DNA from: Bacillus sp. 03113
Lineage (GTDB): Bacteria > Bacillota > Bacilli > Bacillales > Cytobacillaceae
DNA length: 64,000 nucleotides
Assembly: GCF_006546985.1 (NCBI RefSeq)
Contig: NZ_VATK01000013.1
Coordinates: 62,001-126,000, forward strand
Reading direction: 5' to 3'
Position 1 is the first letter of the stretch, and every line of letters starts with the position of its first letter. Shown here piece by piece: positions 1 through 8,601 of this stretch. Under the pieces are notes generated by a model. The model did no database searches. It was not told the DNA's origin and saw only the letters and a list, made by a program, of their open reading frames with translations. Made by a program: the position numbers and the translations under genes.

Positions 1-426
1 TTCGTATTAAAAGATGTACTAATTGAAACGTTGCTACTATTGGTAAGTAGCTTTACTTGCGGTCTAGCAATCTTTGAAATGAGACGCCATAATTTAAAAG
101 GATTACTTACTTGGCTTGTCATTACATTATTGCTAGGTGCTGGGTTTATTTTCATGGAAGTAAGTGAGTTTATTCATTATGTTCATGAAGGTGCAACAAT
201 GCAAAGAAGTGCCTTCTTATCTAGCTTTTTCGTGCTATTAGGTACGCATGGAGCACACGTTAGCTTGGGGATTGGCTGGGCTATTTTGATTATTATTCAA
301 TTAGTCAAAAGAGGATTAACGCCAACGACAGCTCGTAAAACCTTTATCATTGGTTTGTATTGGCATTTCCTTGATGTTGTTTGGATTTTTATCTTTACAT
401 TCGTTTATTTAGCAAGGATGGTGTGA
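1..426 (+). CDS. qoxC: Cytochrome aa3-type quinol oxidase subunit III (partial, 5' end outside window)
   Basis: Reading frame 1 is open from the first base and ends at TGA 424-426, so the start lies upstream. The 141 visible residues contain four hydrophobic segments and the subunit III pattern HGAHVSLGIGWA near the middle and YWHFLDVVWIFIF near the end, typical of heme-copper oxidase subunit III. The protein is an integral membrane subunit of the terminal oxidase that passes electrons from menaquinol to oxygen. It is followed four bases later by qoxD, the order seen in qoxABCD operons. A cytochrome bo3-type cyoC is the alternative; the Bacillus context favours Qox. Confidence 0.88.
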   Translation, partial: FVLKDVLIETLLLLVSSFTCGLAIFEMRRHNLKGLLTWLVITLLLGAGFIFMEVSEFIHYVHEGATMQRSAFLSSFFVLLGTHGAHVSLGIGWAILIIIQLVKRGLTPTTARKTFIIGLYWHFLDVVWIFIFTFVYLARMV

Positions 427-430
427 TCGC

Positions 431-745
431 ATGGCAAATAATAATCATAAATCTCCGATCAGTCACATCGTTGGTTTTCTGCTGTCGTTAATTTTAACTT
501 TTGGAGCAATAGTAGTAGCGTTAAAAACTTCATTGCCAAAAACAGCAATTATTTGGATAATTGGAACATTAGCTGTAATTCAAGCAGGTCTTCAATTATT
601 TATGTTTATGCATATGAATGAAGGGAAAGATGGAAAGGTTCAAACCATCAATATTATTTATGCCTTCATTTGTGCCTTTATTATTGTAGCAGGTTCTATT
701 TGGGTAATGGCTTCAGGACATAGCCACTACAATATGAAAATGTAA
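431..745 (+). CDS. qoxD: Quinol oxidase subunit IV
   Basis: A 104-residue membrane protein with three predicted membrane helices (about residues 10-30, 38-58 and 74-93) and the subunit IV motif QLFMFMHMNEG. It belongs to the small subunit IV family of aa3-600 quinol oxidases and probably helps assemble or stabilise subunits I-III. It starts four bases after qoxC and is last in the operon, followed by a strong terminator. It is slightly shorter than the B. subtilis protein. Confidence 0.9.
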   Translation: MANNNHKSPISHIVGFLLSLILTFGAIVVALKTSLPKTAIIWIIGTLAVIQAGLQLFMFMHMNEGKDGKVQTINIIYAFICAFIIVAGSIWVMASGHSHYNMKM

Positions 746-810
746 TGATATTTAATATGTAATAGTTATCATTACTAAAGAATTTAAATAACCATCGTTA
801 TCTGATACTT

Positions 811-869
811 CCCCTCTTGTATAGACAGTAGGAATAAACCATACTATCTACACAAGAGGGATTTCTTTT
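811..869 (+). terminator. Rho-independent terminator of the qox operon
   Basis: CCCCTCTTGTATAG (811-824) pairs with CTACACAAGAGGG (848-860) and is followed by a T-rich tract. It lies 65 bases after qoxD. Confidence 0.8.
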
Positions 870-1413
870 GGATAAAAAAGTACTAATCCAAGTTTACTTA
901 GCTTGATACTAACTTCCGATTTCAGGTAGCATATATATATAGAAACTATCCCTTTGAGAGATGTAATAAAACCCTAATTTAAAGAGCTTGACACTGTTGA
1001 TTTTAGCATTACTTTATAGTAATTATTTTTGCTTTTTCATATCCCCTCCACTGTACAATCTATTAACATATAAATAAATTAAGACTTACTTAACTTAGAA
1101 GGAAAAAAATTTTTGTAGACCTTAAAAATAAACGAAAAATAGCGAATAGCGACACCGATCCAGTTCGCTATTTTTCGTTTACAGTGATTTTCACCTGTTA
1201 AAGAAAGTCTGGTAAAGAAGGAATATATTAAGTATGACAATTAATCCAGCAATGAAACAAGAAAAAATAGTGGATATGTGATGATTGACTAAACCGCCCG
1301 TTAGACAACGGTTACTAGTAAAAATAATTAATGGGATTAGTGATAGTGCAAAATACAATACCAAATGATGATATAACCTGACTTATAACCAGGGCTTTTA
1401 TTGGATTAACCAC
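870..1413. other. Non-coding stretch between qox and the IS remnant
   Basis: No gene-sized reading frame is supported here. It contains a 17-bp perfect inverted repeat (1130-1146 with 1164-1180). It also has a 15-codon frame at 1234-1281 preceded by a GAAGGA sequence, too short to support as a gene. The stretch looks like eroded DNA beside an insertion sequence. Confidence 0.6.
1130..1180. repeat. 17-bp perfect inverted repeat (long hairpin)
   Basis: The arms are 1130-1146 (starting AAACGAAAAATAGCG) and 1164-1180, perfectly complementary over 17 bases, with a 17-base loop. No gene ends close upstream, so it is either a terminator left from a lost gene or the end of a small mobile element. 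Confidence 0.6.
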
Positions 1414-2041
1414 CATGCCTATCAAGCGAAGTTAAAATCACACCCTCAAAATGAAAAAACGCTATGCTTATCGTAAGAAGTTTACGAGAAAGGATGGCGT
1501 TTTTTGTGCATTCATTGTATTTACTTCGTTGGCAGATTGAGATTTTATTTAAAACGTGGAAGTCATTCTTTGAAATTGATAAATGTAAAAATATTAAAAG
1601 AGAACGCCTTGAGTGCCATTTATATGGACAACTCATTGGCATTCTCCTCTGTTCTTCTACGATGTTTCAAATGCGACAGCTTCTGCTTGAAAAGAAAAAG
1701 CAGGAATTGAGTGAATACAAATCGATTTATATGATTAAAGGTTACTTTCCGTTACTGTTTCAAGCGATAGCAGTTGGCACAGAAGAACTTTTGAAAATTC
1801 TGCATCGCATTTATCTGCTGCTCAAAAAGAACAATCGTAAATGTCATCGGTATAAGAAGATGACCGTCTTTGATATTCTAGGGGTTGTGTATGAAACGAC
1901 GGTGAAACATAGACAAGCTGCCTAGTGAAAAAAACGTGTTTTAATATGCTTTTTTTGCATACCTACTTTTCCATCACTTGCTAGTTTTGAAACAATGGTC
2001 ATTTCTATTTAGTAATTTACGTTGTTAGCTTGATAGGCATG
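1414..2041 (+). mobile_element. Internally deleted IS4-family insertion sequence
   Basis: The ends are inverted copies of CATGCCTATCAAGC: 1414-1427 on the plus strand and 2028-2041 on the minus strand. This resembles the CATGCC-type ends of IS231/IS4 relatives. Between them lies only the C-terminal part of a DDE transposase. At 628 bp the element is less than half the usual 1.4-2 kb, so the N-terminal two thirds of the transposase are deleted. The flanking bases do not form an obvious target duplication. The bases just outside the right end (about 2041-2110) recall ends of IS21-type elements, but this rests on memory only. Confidence 0.7.
1464..1925 (+). pseudogene. IS4-family transposase, C-terminal fragment
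   Basis: The 153-codon open frame contains [15 protein letters not shown], which fits the YREK signature Y-(2)-R-(3)-E-(6)-K of IS4-family transposases, where E is the last catalytic acidic residue. The two catalytic aspartates and the whole N-terminal part are missing. A stop at 1452 in the same frame closes the sequence upstream. It cannot encode an active transposase. Confidence 0.8.
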
Positions 2042-2128
2042 TGGCGGTACCCCATTTAGATGACAGCATAATTGTACCGATAATTGAAAGTGAACATTGG
2101 GATCTCTGACCTTATGATTGAAATGCAG

Positions 2129-3880
2129 TTAGGTTGTAGAAGCAGCAGGTGCTTTTTTTATTCGTTTTGTTTTCACTGGTTGGAGAGACAATTTGGAGCA
2201 TTCCCTAAAAGCAAACTGCTTACATCCTATACACTTATTCGTCTCTAATTGTGCCAGTGCAGAATTAAGTGCATCCCCGGTATGTTCAAAAAAGTGTTTT
2301 TCTCCTATCTCTTTATGCAGCCCGGTTGTCCAAAGTAATTCTTTTGGCTGCAGTTGGATACCAGATATCATGACGTGTTGTTTTTGAGTTTTTAATTGCT
2401 TCACGATTTTGGTAAGGAGTGCTTCTCCCGAGGTATCAATGAACGAAACTTTGCTCATTCTTAATAGAAGTACTCGAGGTTTCGAACGAATAATTTTTTC
2501 CAGTTCTTCTTCAAGCCGTTCTGTGGTTCCAAAGAATAAAGGGCCATCTAATGTATAAATGTGAATTTGTGGGCAGTTGGAACCTTGCTGCACGATTTCT
2601 GGTTTCACTAGTTTATCAGCTGGATCGGGCAATACCTGTGATACTTTCAACGTACCACTCATTTTTCGAACAAATGCTAGAAGTGCTAAAATAATGCCTC
2701 CTCCTACACCTGTTGTTAGATCGACAAGCACTGTTAACAGGAAGGAAGCGATTAATACGAACGAATCCATGGTTTTCGTTTTTAAGATATGGGCAACCTC
2801 TTTGCGCTCACTCATGTTCCATGCCACAAACATAAGAATAGGGGCCATACTCGCTAACGGAATCGCTGAAGCGTATGGCGCTAACATCACTAACACTAGT
2901 AATACCACAATCCCATGGATCATACCAGATATAGGGGAAACAGCACCGTTTTTAATATTTGTTGCTGTTCGTGCGATGGCGCCTGTAGCTGGGATTCCTC
3001 CAAAAAGAGGGCTAATCATATTAGCCAATCCTTGCCCAATCAGTTCTTTATTACTGTTATGCTTACTGTTGGTCATGCCATCTGCCACTAATGCAGATAA
3101 TAAAGATTCAATTCCTCCAAGCATCGCAATAACGAAAGCTGCAGGAAGGAGTTCAATTACTAAATTTCCTGTCATTTCCGGGAACTCGAAGGTCGGTAAT
3201 TTATTTGGAATCGCTCCATAGGTCGACCCAATAGTTGCCACTTTATTAGGGAAGAAAAAAGCAGCGACTAAAGTTGATACAATCAATCCCAAAAGTGCCC
3301 CAGGGATCTTCGGCATATATTTTGGCGCCAATATAACAATCGACAAACTGATCACAGCTATCAGAACACTGTAAGCGTTAACTGTATTGAGACTTAACAA
3401 AATTTCCTTCATGTTTAAAAGAAATGTTTCTTCTTTTTTTAAGTTGCTAAGTCCTAAGAAATTGGCAATCTGACCAGAAAAGATAATCACAGCAATTCCA
3501 GCGGTAAAACCGATGATAACTGGACGAGGGATAAATTTTATAAATCTCCCCAATTTGAATACACCCAAAAGAAAAATTATGATCCCTGCCAAGAAGCCCG
3601 CTATCAACAATTTTTCATATCCAAACTGCATCACCACTCCTAATAAGACCGGGACAAATGCTCCAGTTGGACCTGCAATTTGATATTTCGATCCGCCAAG
3701 CAATGAAACCAAAATTCCGGCTATAATCGTGGTATAAAGTCCATATTCGGGTCTTACCCCTGAAGCAATAGCAAAGGCCATCGCTAAAGGAATCGCTACA
3801 ATCCCAACGATTAATCCAGAAACTGCATCTTTCTGAAACCGGAATATGTTATATCCATTAAATCGGCTAGAGGCAATCAT
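2129..3880 (-). CDS. SulP-family anion transporter with STAS domain (probable bicarbonate transporter)
   Basis: A 583-residue SLC26/SulP protein. Residues about 10-420 form a multi-helix membrane domain beginning with the family pattern DAVSGLIVGIVAIPLAMAFA. Residues about 440-545 form a cytoplasmic STAS domain with the conserved FIDTSG motif. The substrate is an anion such as bicarbonate or sulfate. The carbonic anhydrase gene immediately upstream makes bicarbonate the better guess. Its ATG follows the carbonic anhydrase stop codon directly, with the ribosome binding site inside that gene, so the two are transcribed and probably translated together. The C-terminal tail after the STAS domain carries three cysteines (CIGCKQFAFREC), an unusual addition. 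Confidence 0.9.
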   Translation of the reverse strand: MIASSRFNGYNIFRFQKDAVSGLIVGIVAIPLAMAFAIASGVRPEYGLYTTIIAGILVSLLGGSKYQIAGPTGAFVPVLLGVVMQFGYEKLLIAGFLAGIIIFLLGVFKLGRFIKFIPRPVIIGFTAGIAVIIFSGQIANFLGLSNLKKEETFLLNMKEILLSLNTVNAYSVLIAVISLSIVILAPKYMPKIPGALLGLIVSTLVAAFFFPNKVATIGSTYGAIPNKLPTFEFPEMTGNLVIELLPAAFVIAMLGGIESLLSALVADGMTNSKHNSNKELIGQGLANMISPLFGGIPATGAIARTATNIKNGAVSPISGMIHGIVVLLVLVMLAPYASAIPLASMAPILMFVAWNMSERKEVAHILKTKTMDSFVLIASFLLTVLVDLTTGVGGGIILALLAFVRKMSGTLKVSQVLPDPADKLVKPEIVQQGSNCPQIHIYTLDGPLFFGTTERLEEELEKIIRSKPRVLLLRMSKVSFIDTSGEALLTKIVKQLKTQKQHVMISGIQLQPKELLWTTGLHKEIGEKHFFEHTGDALNSALAQLETNKCIGCKQFAFRECSKLSLQPVKTKRIKKAPAASTT

Positions 3881-4495
3881 TTATAAATACCCCCCGCTTT
3901 CGAGATTCGATAGGTTAGACCTGTTCCAATCGACAGCGTTATAACCATCGATTACCAGATCCAATTTTCCTGTTTCAGGATCGATAATCATCCCATGAAC
4001 AGGTATATTTTTTGGACTTAAAGGGTGGTTTTTAATTAACCGGACACTGTTAGCGACACTTTCTTCTACACATGGAAAACCCGTCAGCCACTTGGCCAAA
4101 TCAATCCCGGCGTTTGTAAGGGTATCGATTCGATTCTCGTCCGTTTCATTCTGCTTTACTTTTTCAAGAATAGAGGATGCCTGAAGGCCTATCATGCCAC
4201 AGCCGTAATGACCGATCACACACACTTCTTCAGCCTTCAGTTCATAAATGGCGACGAGGATGCTGCGCATAATACTGCCAAAAGGATGGGAAACAACAGC
4301 TCCAGCGTTTTTGATCATTTTTGCATCCCCGTTTCTTAATCCCATTGCTTTCGGGAGCAATTCCAGTAAACGAGTGTCCATGCAGGTGAGGATGACTATT
4401 TTTTTATCTGGATACTTTGTAGTCTGAAACTCTTCATATCTGTTTTGATCAACAAAAGCCTTGTTATAATCGAGAATTTTAGAAATCGTAGACAT
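3881..4495 (-). CDS. Beta-class carbonic anhydrase
   Basis: The 204-residue protein has the beta-carbonic anhydrase zinc site: Cys, Asp and Arg in CMDTR near residue 38, and His and Cys in HYGCG near residue 97. It interconverts CO2 and bicarbonate in the cytoplasm. The start ATG has a clear AGGAGG 7 bases upstream. It is first in a two-gene operon with the SulP transporter, a pairing known in Bacillus (ybcF/ybaR type) and consistent with inorganic carbon supply. Confidence 0.92.
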   Translation of the reverse strand: MSTISKILDYNKAFVDQNRYEEFQTTKYPDKKIVILTCMDTRLLELLPKAMGLRNGDAKMIKNAGAVVSHPFGSIMRSILVAIYELKAEEVCVIGHYGCGMIGLQASSILEKVKQNETDENRIDTLTNAGIDLAKWLTGFPCVEESVANSVRLIKNHPLSPKNIPVHGMIIDPETGKLDLVIDGYNAVDWNRSNLSNLESGGYL

Positions 4496-4661
4496 TGATT
4501 TTTCCTCCTTCTACCTGTCATGTTTTAGTAGTCTTAATCAAAGAATAATTATATTGCTGTAAATAAGCTTAAAAGAAAAATATGAATATTTTATGAACTT
4601 TTTGTAGGAAGTTTGTTGTATTTGTTATAACGTGACTAAAGTTCTGTTTTGATACAGGCAA

Positions 4662-4992
4662 ATAAATTTACCGGATGAAACAAAGGAGCTTCAACCAAAG
4701 GGCATTATTAAAATTATCCAAATAATGCAATGTCTGAGATAAGGAGAGAGTAAACAGTAAAGGTGGAAGGATCATCATATTTGATAAATTTGTTCCAAAA
4801 AATCAAAAACTTTCATTTGGGAAAAAGATTATTCGACCATTTATTAAGCTATTAGGTACAGATATAGGAATTATATTTGAAGAGGTATAAAATTGTCGAA
4901 GAGACTGATGTTATAATGAATGGAATGTACCGAAAAATTTTATTGAAAAGAAGCAAGGTGTTAAAGAATATGAAAAGTTGTCCCAATTATAG
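4662..4992 (+). pseudogene. Decayed fragment of a class I SAM-dependent methyltransferase
   Basis: Three frames read in succession give methyltransferase-like sequence. The first is INLPDETKELQPKGIIKII (from 4662). The second is GGRIIIFDKFVPKN followed by IIRPFIKLLGTDIG (to the stop at 4890). The third continues as YKIVEETDVIMN and then EWNVPKNFIEKKQG (to the stop at 4992). The order matches the region around the motif KPGGRIIIFDKF in class I methyltransferases. At least two frameshifts separate the pieces and the SAM-binding N-terminal half is not visible. The family call is an inference from a few motifs. Confidence 0.45.
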
Positions 4993-5180
4993 ATGAATTG
5001 TAAGCATCAAATTGTTCCTACCTAAAACGTTCAATCAATGATTATTTTGCTTTTTTTTGTATGATTAATGCACAAATATTATATGAATTAAAAAAATATT
5101 CCGAAAAATAGCAAAATATATTGTCAAATAAGCAGATATTATATTAAAATTATCTTAAGAACACAAGCATTGCAATGAAT

Positions 5181-5200
5181 ATTTATGTAACAACATAAAT
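5181..5200. promoter_or_regulatory. Palindrome upstream of the DUF3870 gene, possible operator
   Basis: ATTTATGT (5181-5188) and ACATAAAT (5193-5200) are perfect 8-base inverted arms with a four-base spacer, 40 bases before the ATG. A cognate regulator cannot be named. Confidence 0.3.
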
Positions 5201-5239
5201 ACCTCATGTAATATCCATGTGTTAACAGGAGGACCATTC

Positions 5240-5560
5240 ATGTTCCATCAAAACACGGTTTATATTATTGGAGAAAGCAAAACATCCTCCAATAATCCCA
5301 TTATGCATAAATATAATGGATTCTTTATTGCTTTTGTCATTGACAAAGGAACAAATCAGATCTTAGACGCAGAATGTTCATCCACTATTAACTTGACTTC
5401 TCAATTTGTAAGATCAATCTTTATAGGTAAATCCATTTTAGATGTAGAACCTGTACTAAGCGAAATAGAAAATCGATATTTTGGATCATCACAAAAAGCC
5501 TTAATGGTTGCTTATAAAAACGCGCATCTTAAATATAATCAAATACATATACGTAAATAG
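5240..5560 (+). CDS. DUF3870 domain protein
   Basis: A 106-residue protein. The ATG at 5240 is chosen because ACAGGAGGACC lies just upstream; an earlier ATG at 5219 would put that site inside the gene. The sequence shows the DUF3870 pattern: VYIIGESKTSSNNPI, then FVIDKGTNQILDAECSSTI, then RYFGSSQKALMVAYK. Function is unknown. It has no signal peptide or membrane segment and looks like a small cytoplasmic protein. It is a single-gene unit ended by a strong terminator. Confidence 0.8.
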   Translation: MFHQNTVYIIGESKTSSNNPIMHKYNGFFIAFVIDKGTNQILDAECSSTINLTSQFVRSIFIGKSILDVEPVLSEIENRYFGSSQKALMVAYKNAHLKYNQIHIRK

Positions 5561-5587
5561 CTGCTTTTTTTGTTATACGCAAAAGAA

Positions 5588-5637
5588 ACCTAGCTGTTAG
5601 AAAAGGATACATTCTCCTTCTAACAGCTGGGTTTTTT
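5588..5637 (+). terminator. Rho-independent terminator after the DUF3870 gene
   Basis: ACCTAGCTGTTAGAA pairs with TTCTAACAGCTGGGT and is followed by six T residues. Confidence 0.85.
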
Positions 5638-5660
5638 AATTTTACAAGGTAAGAAAGTAT

Positions 5661-5806
5661 AAATTTTTGTACTTCGACGAGTGTCTAGCTTTAGCGCCTA
5701 GCCGTTCGGATCATAAGCCACAATCCGAAACCGAAAGTCGATCAGGATTTCCTGCGGCTTGCGTCTTATGTTGCCTAAGGCTGAACAAGGTGCTTACGCT
5801 TTTCTT
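5661..5806 (+). repeat. Mosaic intergenic repeat, copy R1
   Basis: It begins with a TTTTTGTACTTCGACGA-like lead-in, then GTGTCTAGCT (5681-5690), and ends with GCTTACGCTTTTCTT. The core CGCCTAGCCGTTCGGATCA is shared with copy R4. It fills the gap between the DUF3870 gene and the dpp promoter. Confidence 0.75.
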
Positions 5807-5810
5807 GCAA

Positions 5811-5839
5811 TTGTAAATTATGGAATATAACATTATGAT
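5811..5839 (+). promoter_or_regulatory. Predicted sigma-A promoter of the dpp operon
   Basis: TTGTAA (5811-5816), a 17-base spacer and TATGAT (5834-5839) lie 37 bases before dppA, immediately after repeat R1. Confidence 0.55.
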
Positions 5840-5875
5840 AAAATAATAGTTTTCCAATTTAAAGGGGGATGAAAG

Positions 5876-6700
5876 ATGAAACTTTACTTATCAGTAGACA
5901 TGGAAGGAATTACAGGATTGATTGATCACACTCAGGTAGACTCACATAAGTATAACTATGAACGTAGTCGCCTTATTATGACAGAAGAAGCGAATTATGC
6001 CATAAAAGCTGCATTTCAAAATGGATGTTCAGAGGTCATCGTCAATGATAGTCATTCAAAAATGAATAATCTTTTAATTGAAAAGCTGCATCCAGAAACT
6101 CAGCTTATTACTGGGGATGTTAAGCCTTTTTCAATGGTTCAAGGATTAGATGAAACTTTTTCTGGAGCGGTCTTTATTGGTTATCATTCCAGGGCATCGA
6201 TGAAAGGGGTAATGTCTCACTCGATGATTTACGGCGTACGTCATATGTATATCAATGATGTGGTCGTTGGTGAACTAGGCTTTAATGCTTATGTTGCAGG
6301 CTATTACGGAGTGCCCGTTATTATGGTGGCAGGGGATGACCAAGCAGCGAAGGAAGCAAAAGATCTTATTCCTAATGTAACGACTGCTATCGTCAAAGAA
6401 GCAGTTTCTCGATCTGCTGCGAAATCTTTAACACCAGAAAAGGCAGGAAAGCTTCTCCAAGAAAAAGTGATAGAAGCATTAGAAAATAAAGAGAAGGTAA
6501 AACCTTTAACTCCACCTGAAAATCCAGTTCTTAGAATTGAATTTGCCAATTATGGGCAAGCGGAGTGGGCAAATTTAATGCCTGGTACTGAAATAGAAGA
6601 AGGAACAACCATTGTTCGTTTTCAAGCAAAAAATATTTTAGAAGCTTATCAAGCGATGATTGTGATGACTGAATTAGCGATGAAAACGACATTTTGTTAG
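5876..6700 (+). CDS. dppA: D-aminopeptidase DppA (M55 family)
   Basis: A 274-residue zinc peptidase that removes N-terminal D-amino acids, with D-Ala-D-Ala as a known substrate. All metal and catalytic residues described for B. subtilis DppA are present at the same positions: Asp8 and Glu10 (SVDMEG), His60 (NDSH), His104 (GYHS), His115 (MSHS) and Glu133 (GELG). It starts with AAGGGGG upstream and opens the dpp operon. Its likely role is to process D-amino-acid dipeptides taken up by DppBCDE. Confidence 0.95.
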   Translation: MKLYLSVDMEGITGLIDHTQVDSHKYNYERSRLIMTEEANYAIKAAFQNGCSEVIVNDSHSKMNNLLIEKLHPETQLITGDVKPFSMVQGLDETFSGAVFIGYHSRASMKGVMSHSMIYGVRHMYINDVVVGELGFNAYVAGYYGVPVIMVAGDDQAAKEAKDLIPNVTTAIVKEAVSRSAAKSLTPEKAGKLLQEKVIEALENKEKVKPLTPPENPVLRIEFANYGQAEWANLMPGTEIEEGTTIVRFQAKNILEAYQAMIVMTELAMKTTFC

Positions 6701-6713
6701 AAGGTGAGAGAGA

Positions 6714-7643
6714 ATGAAAACGTATTTGATGAGAAGACTCCTTGCCATGATTGTAACATTATGGATCATTATTACTTTAACATTTTTTTTAATGCATTGG
6801 ATTCCTGGATCCCCTTTTAACGAGGAGAGATCAACAAATGAAACAGTGCAAAGGAACTTAATGTCCTACTATCATCTAGATGAACCATTGTATATTCAAT
6901 ACCTCCTGTACATGAAATCAGCCCTAACATTTGATTTCGGTCCATCGATTAAACAATCCTCTCAAACAGTGAATGACATGCTGGGAAGAGGTTTTCCAGT
7001 TTCCTTTGAACTTGGGATGGTGACATTGGTTGTCGCAATCGTTTCCGGAATCATTCTAGGGATCATCGCGGCATTAAAACATAATGGTATTATTGACTAT
7101 TTGGCCATGACGATTGCCGTTTTAGGTATTTCGATTCCGAATTTTGTCATGGCGACCTTCTTGATTCAACAATTTGCCGTAAATTGGCCTATTTTTCCGG
7201 CAGCTACATGGACGAGCTGGAAGCATATGGTCTTGCCGACCATTGCTCTTGCCACTGGTCCAATGGCCATTATTGCTCGTTTAACAAGGACAAGCATGCT
7301 GGAAGTTTTGACTCAAGACTATATTAAGACAGCTAGGGCAAAAGGATTAACTCCTGTAAAAATTGTCTTTAAGCATGCTCTGCGAAATGCGTTATTACCC
7401 GTCGTGACATTATTAGGTGCTCTAGCAGCTAGTATTCTAACAGGAACATTTGTCATTGAAAAAATATTCGCTATTCCTGGAATGGGAAAATACTTTGTTG
7501 AAAGCATAAATAACCGCGATTACCCAGTCATTATGGGTACAACTGTTTTTTACAGTACATTTCTCATTATCATGCTATTTTTGGTCGATATTGCTTATGG
7601 CATACTCGATCCACGAATTAAACTATATAAGAAGGAGGGTTGA
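6714..7643 (+). CDS. dppB: Dipeptide ABC transporter permease DppB
   Basis: A 309-residue permease of the oligopeptide/dipeptide class. The N-terminus MKTYLMRRLLAMIVTLWIIITLTF is a membrane helix preceded by basic residues. The BPD_transp_1 domain occupies about residues 95-305. The EAA loop that docks on the ATPase is visible as KTARAKGLTPVKIVFKHA. It starts 13 bases after dppA and pairs with DppC in the membrane. Confidence 0.93.
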   Translation: MKTYLMRRLLAMIVTLWIIITLTFFLMHWIPGSPFNEERSTNETVQRNLMSYYHLDEPLYIQYLLYMKSALTFDFGPSIKQSSQTVNDMLGRGFPVSFELGMVTLVVAIVSGIILGIIAALKHNGIIDYLAMTIAVLGISIPNFVMATFLIQQFAVNWPIFPAATWTSWKHMVLPTIALATGPMAIIARLTRTSMLEVLTQDYIKTARAKGLTPVKIVFKHALRNALLPVVTLLGALAASILTGTFVIEKIFAIPGMGKYFVESINNRDYPVIMGTTVFYSTFLIIMLFLVDIAYGILDPRIKLYKKEG

Positions 7644-7645
7644 TT

Positions 7646-8596
7646 ATGGGGCTGGAAAAACAAGAGATGAATTCAATAGTTGACATTCCAGATGAATGGT
7701 TTGTTCCGATTAATAAGGATAAGAAAGATGCCGAAGCCGTTGTTAGACCAAGTCTTTCTTATTGGCAGGATACATGGCATCATTTGCTAAAAAATAAGCT
7801 AGCAATCTCAGGACTTATTTTTCTTATTTTCCTAGCAGTAATGGCGATCATAGGTCCGATCATTTCTCCTCATACCGTTGGAGGTCAGTCTCTTATGAAG
7901 CAAAATTTGCCTCCTTCTTCTACCTATTGGTTTGGAACGGATGAGCTAGGGAGAGATATTTTTACAAGAACATGGTATGGAGCACGCATCTCTTTAACAG
8001 TAGGTATCATTGCTGCACTGATCGATTTTGTCATTGGCGTGATATATGGAGGTATCGCCGGGTATAAAGGTGGAAAAACAGACAATATTTTAATGCGTAT
8101 TGTCGAGGTCCTTTATGGTCTTCCGTATCTCCTAGTGGTCATTTTATTAATGGTTGTAATGGGAGCCGGATTAACGACTATAATTGTTGCTCTTTCTGTC
8201 ACTGGCTGGGTTGGAATGGCACGTATTGTTCGGGGGCAGGTGCTGCAAATGAAAAATTATGAATTTATTCTCGCATCGAAAACATTTGGTACAAAAACAT
8301 CCCGAATTCTTAGAAAAAATTTACTCCCAAATACAATGGGTCCTATCATTGTTCAAATGACACTGACCGTTCCATCTGCCATTTTTGCGGAAGCTTTTTT
8401 AAGTTTTCTAGGCTTAGGGATTCAATCACCCTTTGCAAGCTGGGGAGTCATGACAAGTGATGGGTTATCCGCTATTTTAACAGGACAATGGTGGCGTCTT
8501 TTTTTTCCAGCTCTCTTTATTTCTTTAACGATGTTTGCATTTAACGTACTCGGTGACGGACTTCAAGATGCTCTTGATCCTAAGCTAAGGAGGTGA
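7646..8596 (+). CDS. dppC: Dipeptide ABC transporter permease DppC
   Basis: A 316-residue second permease with the N-terminal OppC-type helix around residues 50-75, a conserved FGTDELGRDIF stretch and the EAA loop SKTFGTKTSRILRKN. The ATG at 7646 lies 7 bases after AAGGAGG. A TTG six bases earlier is in frame but too close to that site. The gene starts three bases after dppB ends. Confidence 0.92.
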   Translation: MGLEKQEMNSIVDIPDEWFVPINKDKKDAEAVVRPSLSYWQDTWHHLLKNKLAISGLIFLIFLAVMAIIGPIISPHTVGGQSLMKQNLPPSSTYWFGTDELGRDIFTRTWYGARISLTVGIIAALIDFVIGVIYGGIAGYKGGKTDNILMRIVEVLYGLPYLLVVILLMVVMGAGLTTIIVALSVTGWVGMARIVRGQVLQMKNYEFILASKTFGTKTSRILRKNLLPNTMGPIIVQMTLTVPSAIFAEAFLSFLGLGIQSPFASWGVMTSDGLSAILTGQWWRLFFPALFISLTMFAFNVLGDGLQDALDPKLRR

Positions 8597-8601
8597 TGAT
8601 T

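Noticed and set aside
1234-1281. 15-codon reading frame with a GAAGGA site
   Set aside because: Too short, no recognisable product, and located in eroded DNA.
1406-1642. 78-codon minus-strand frame across the IS left end
   Set aside because: It is the antisense of the transposase fragment and the terminal repeat, with no independent support.
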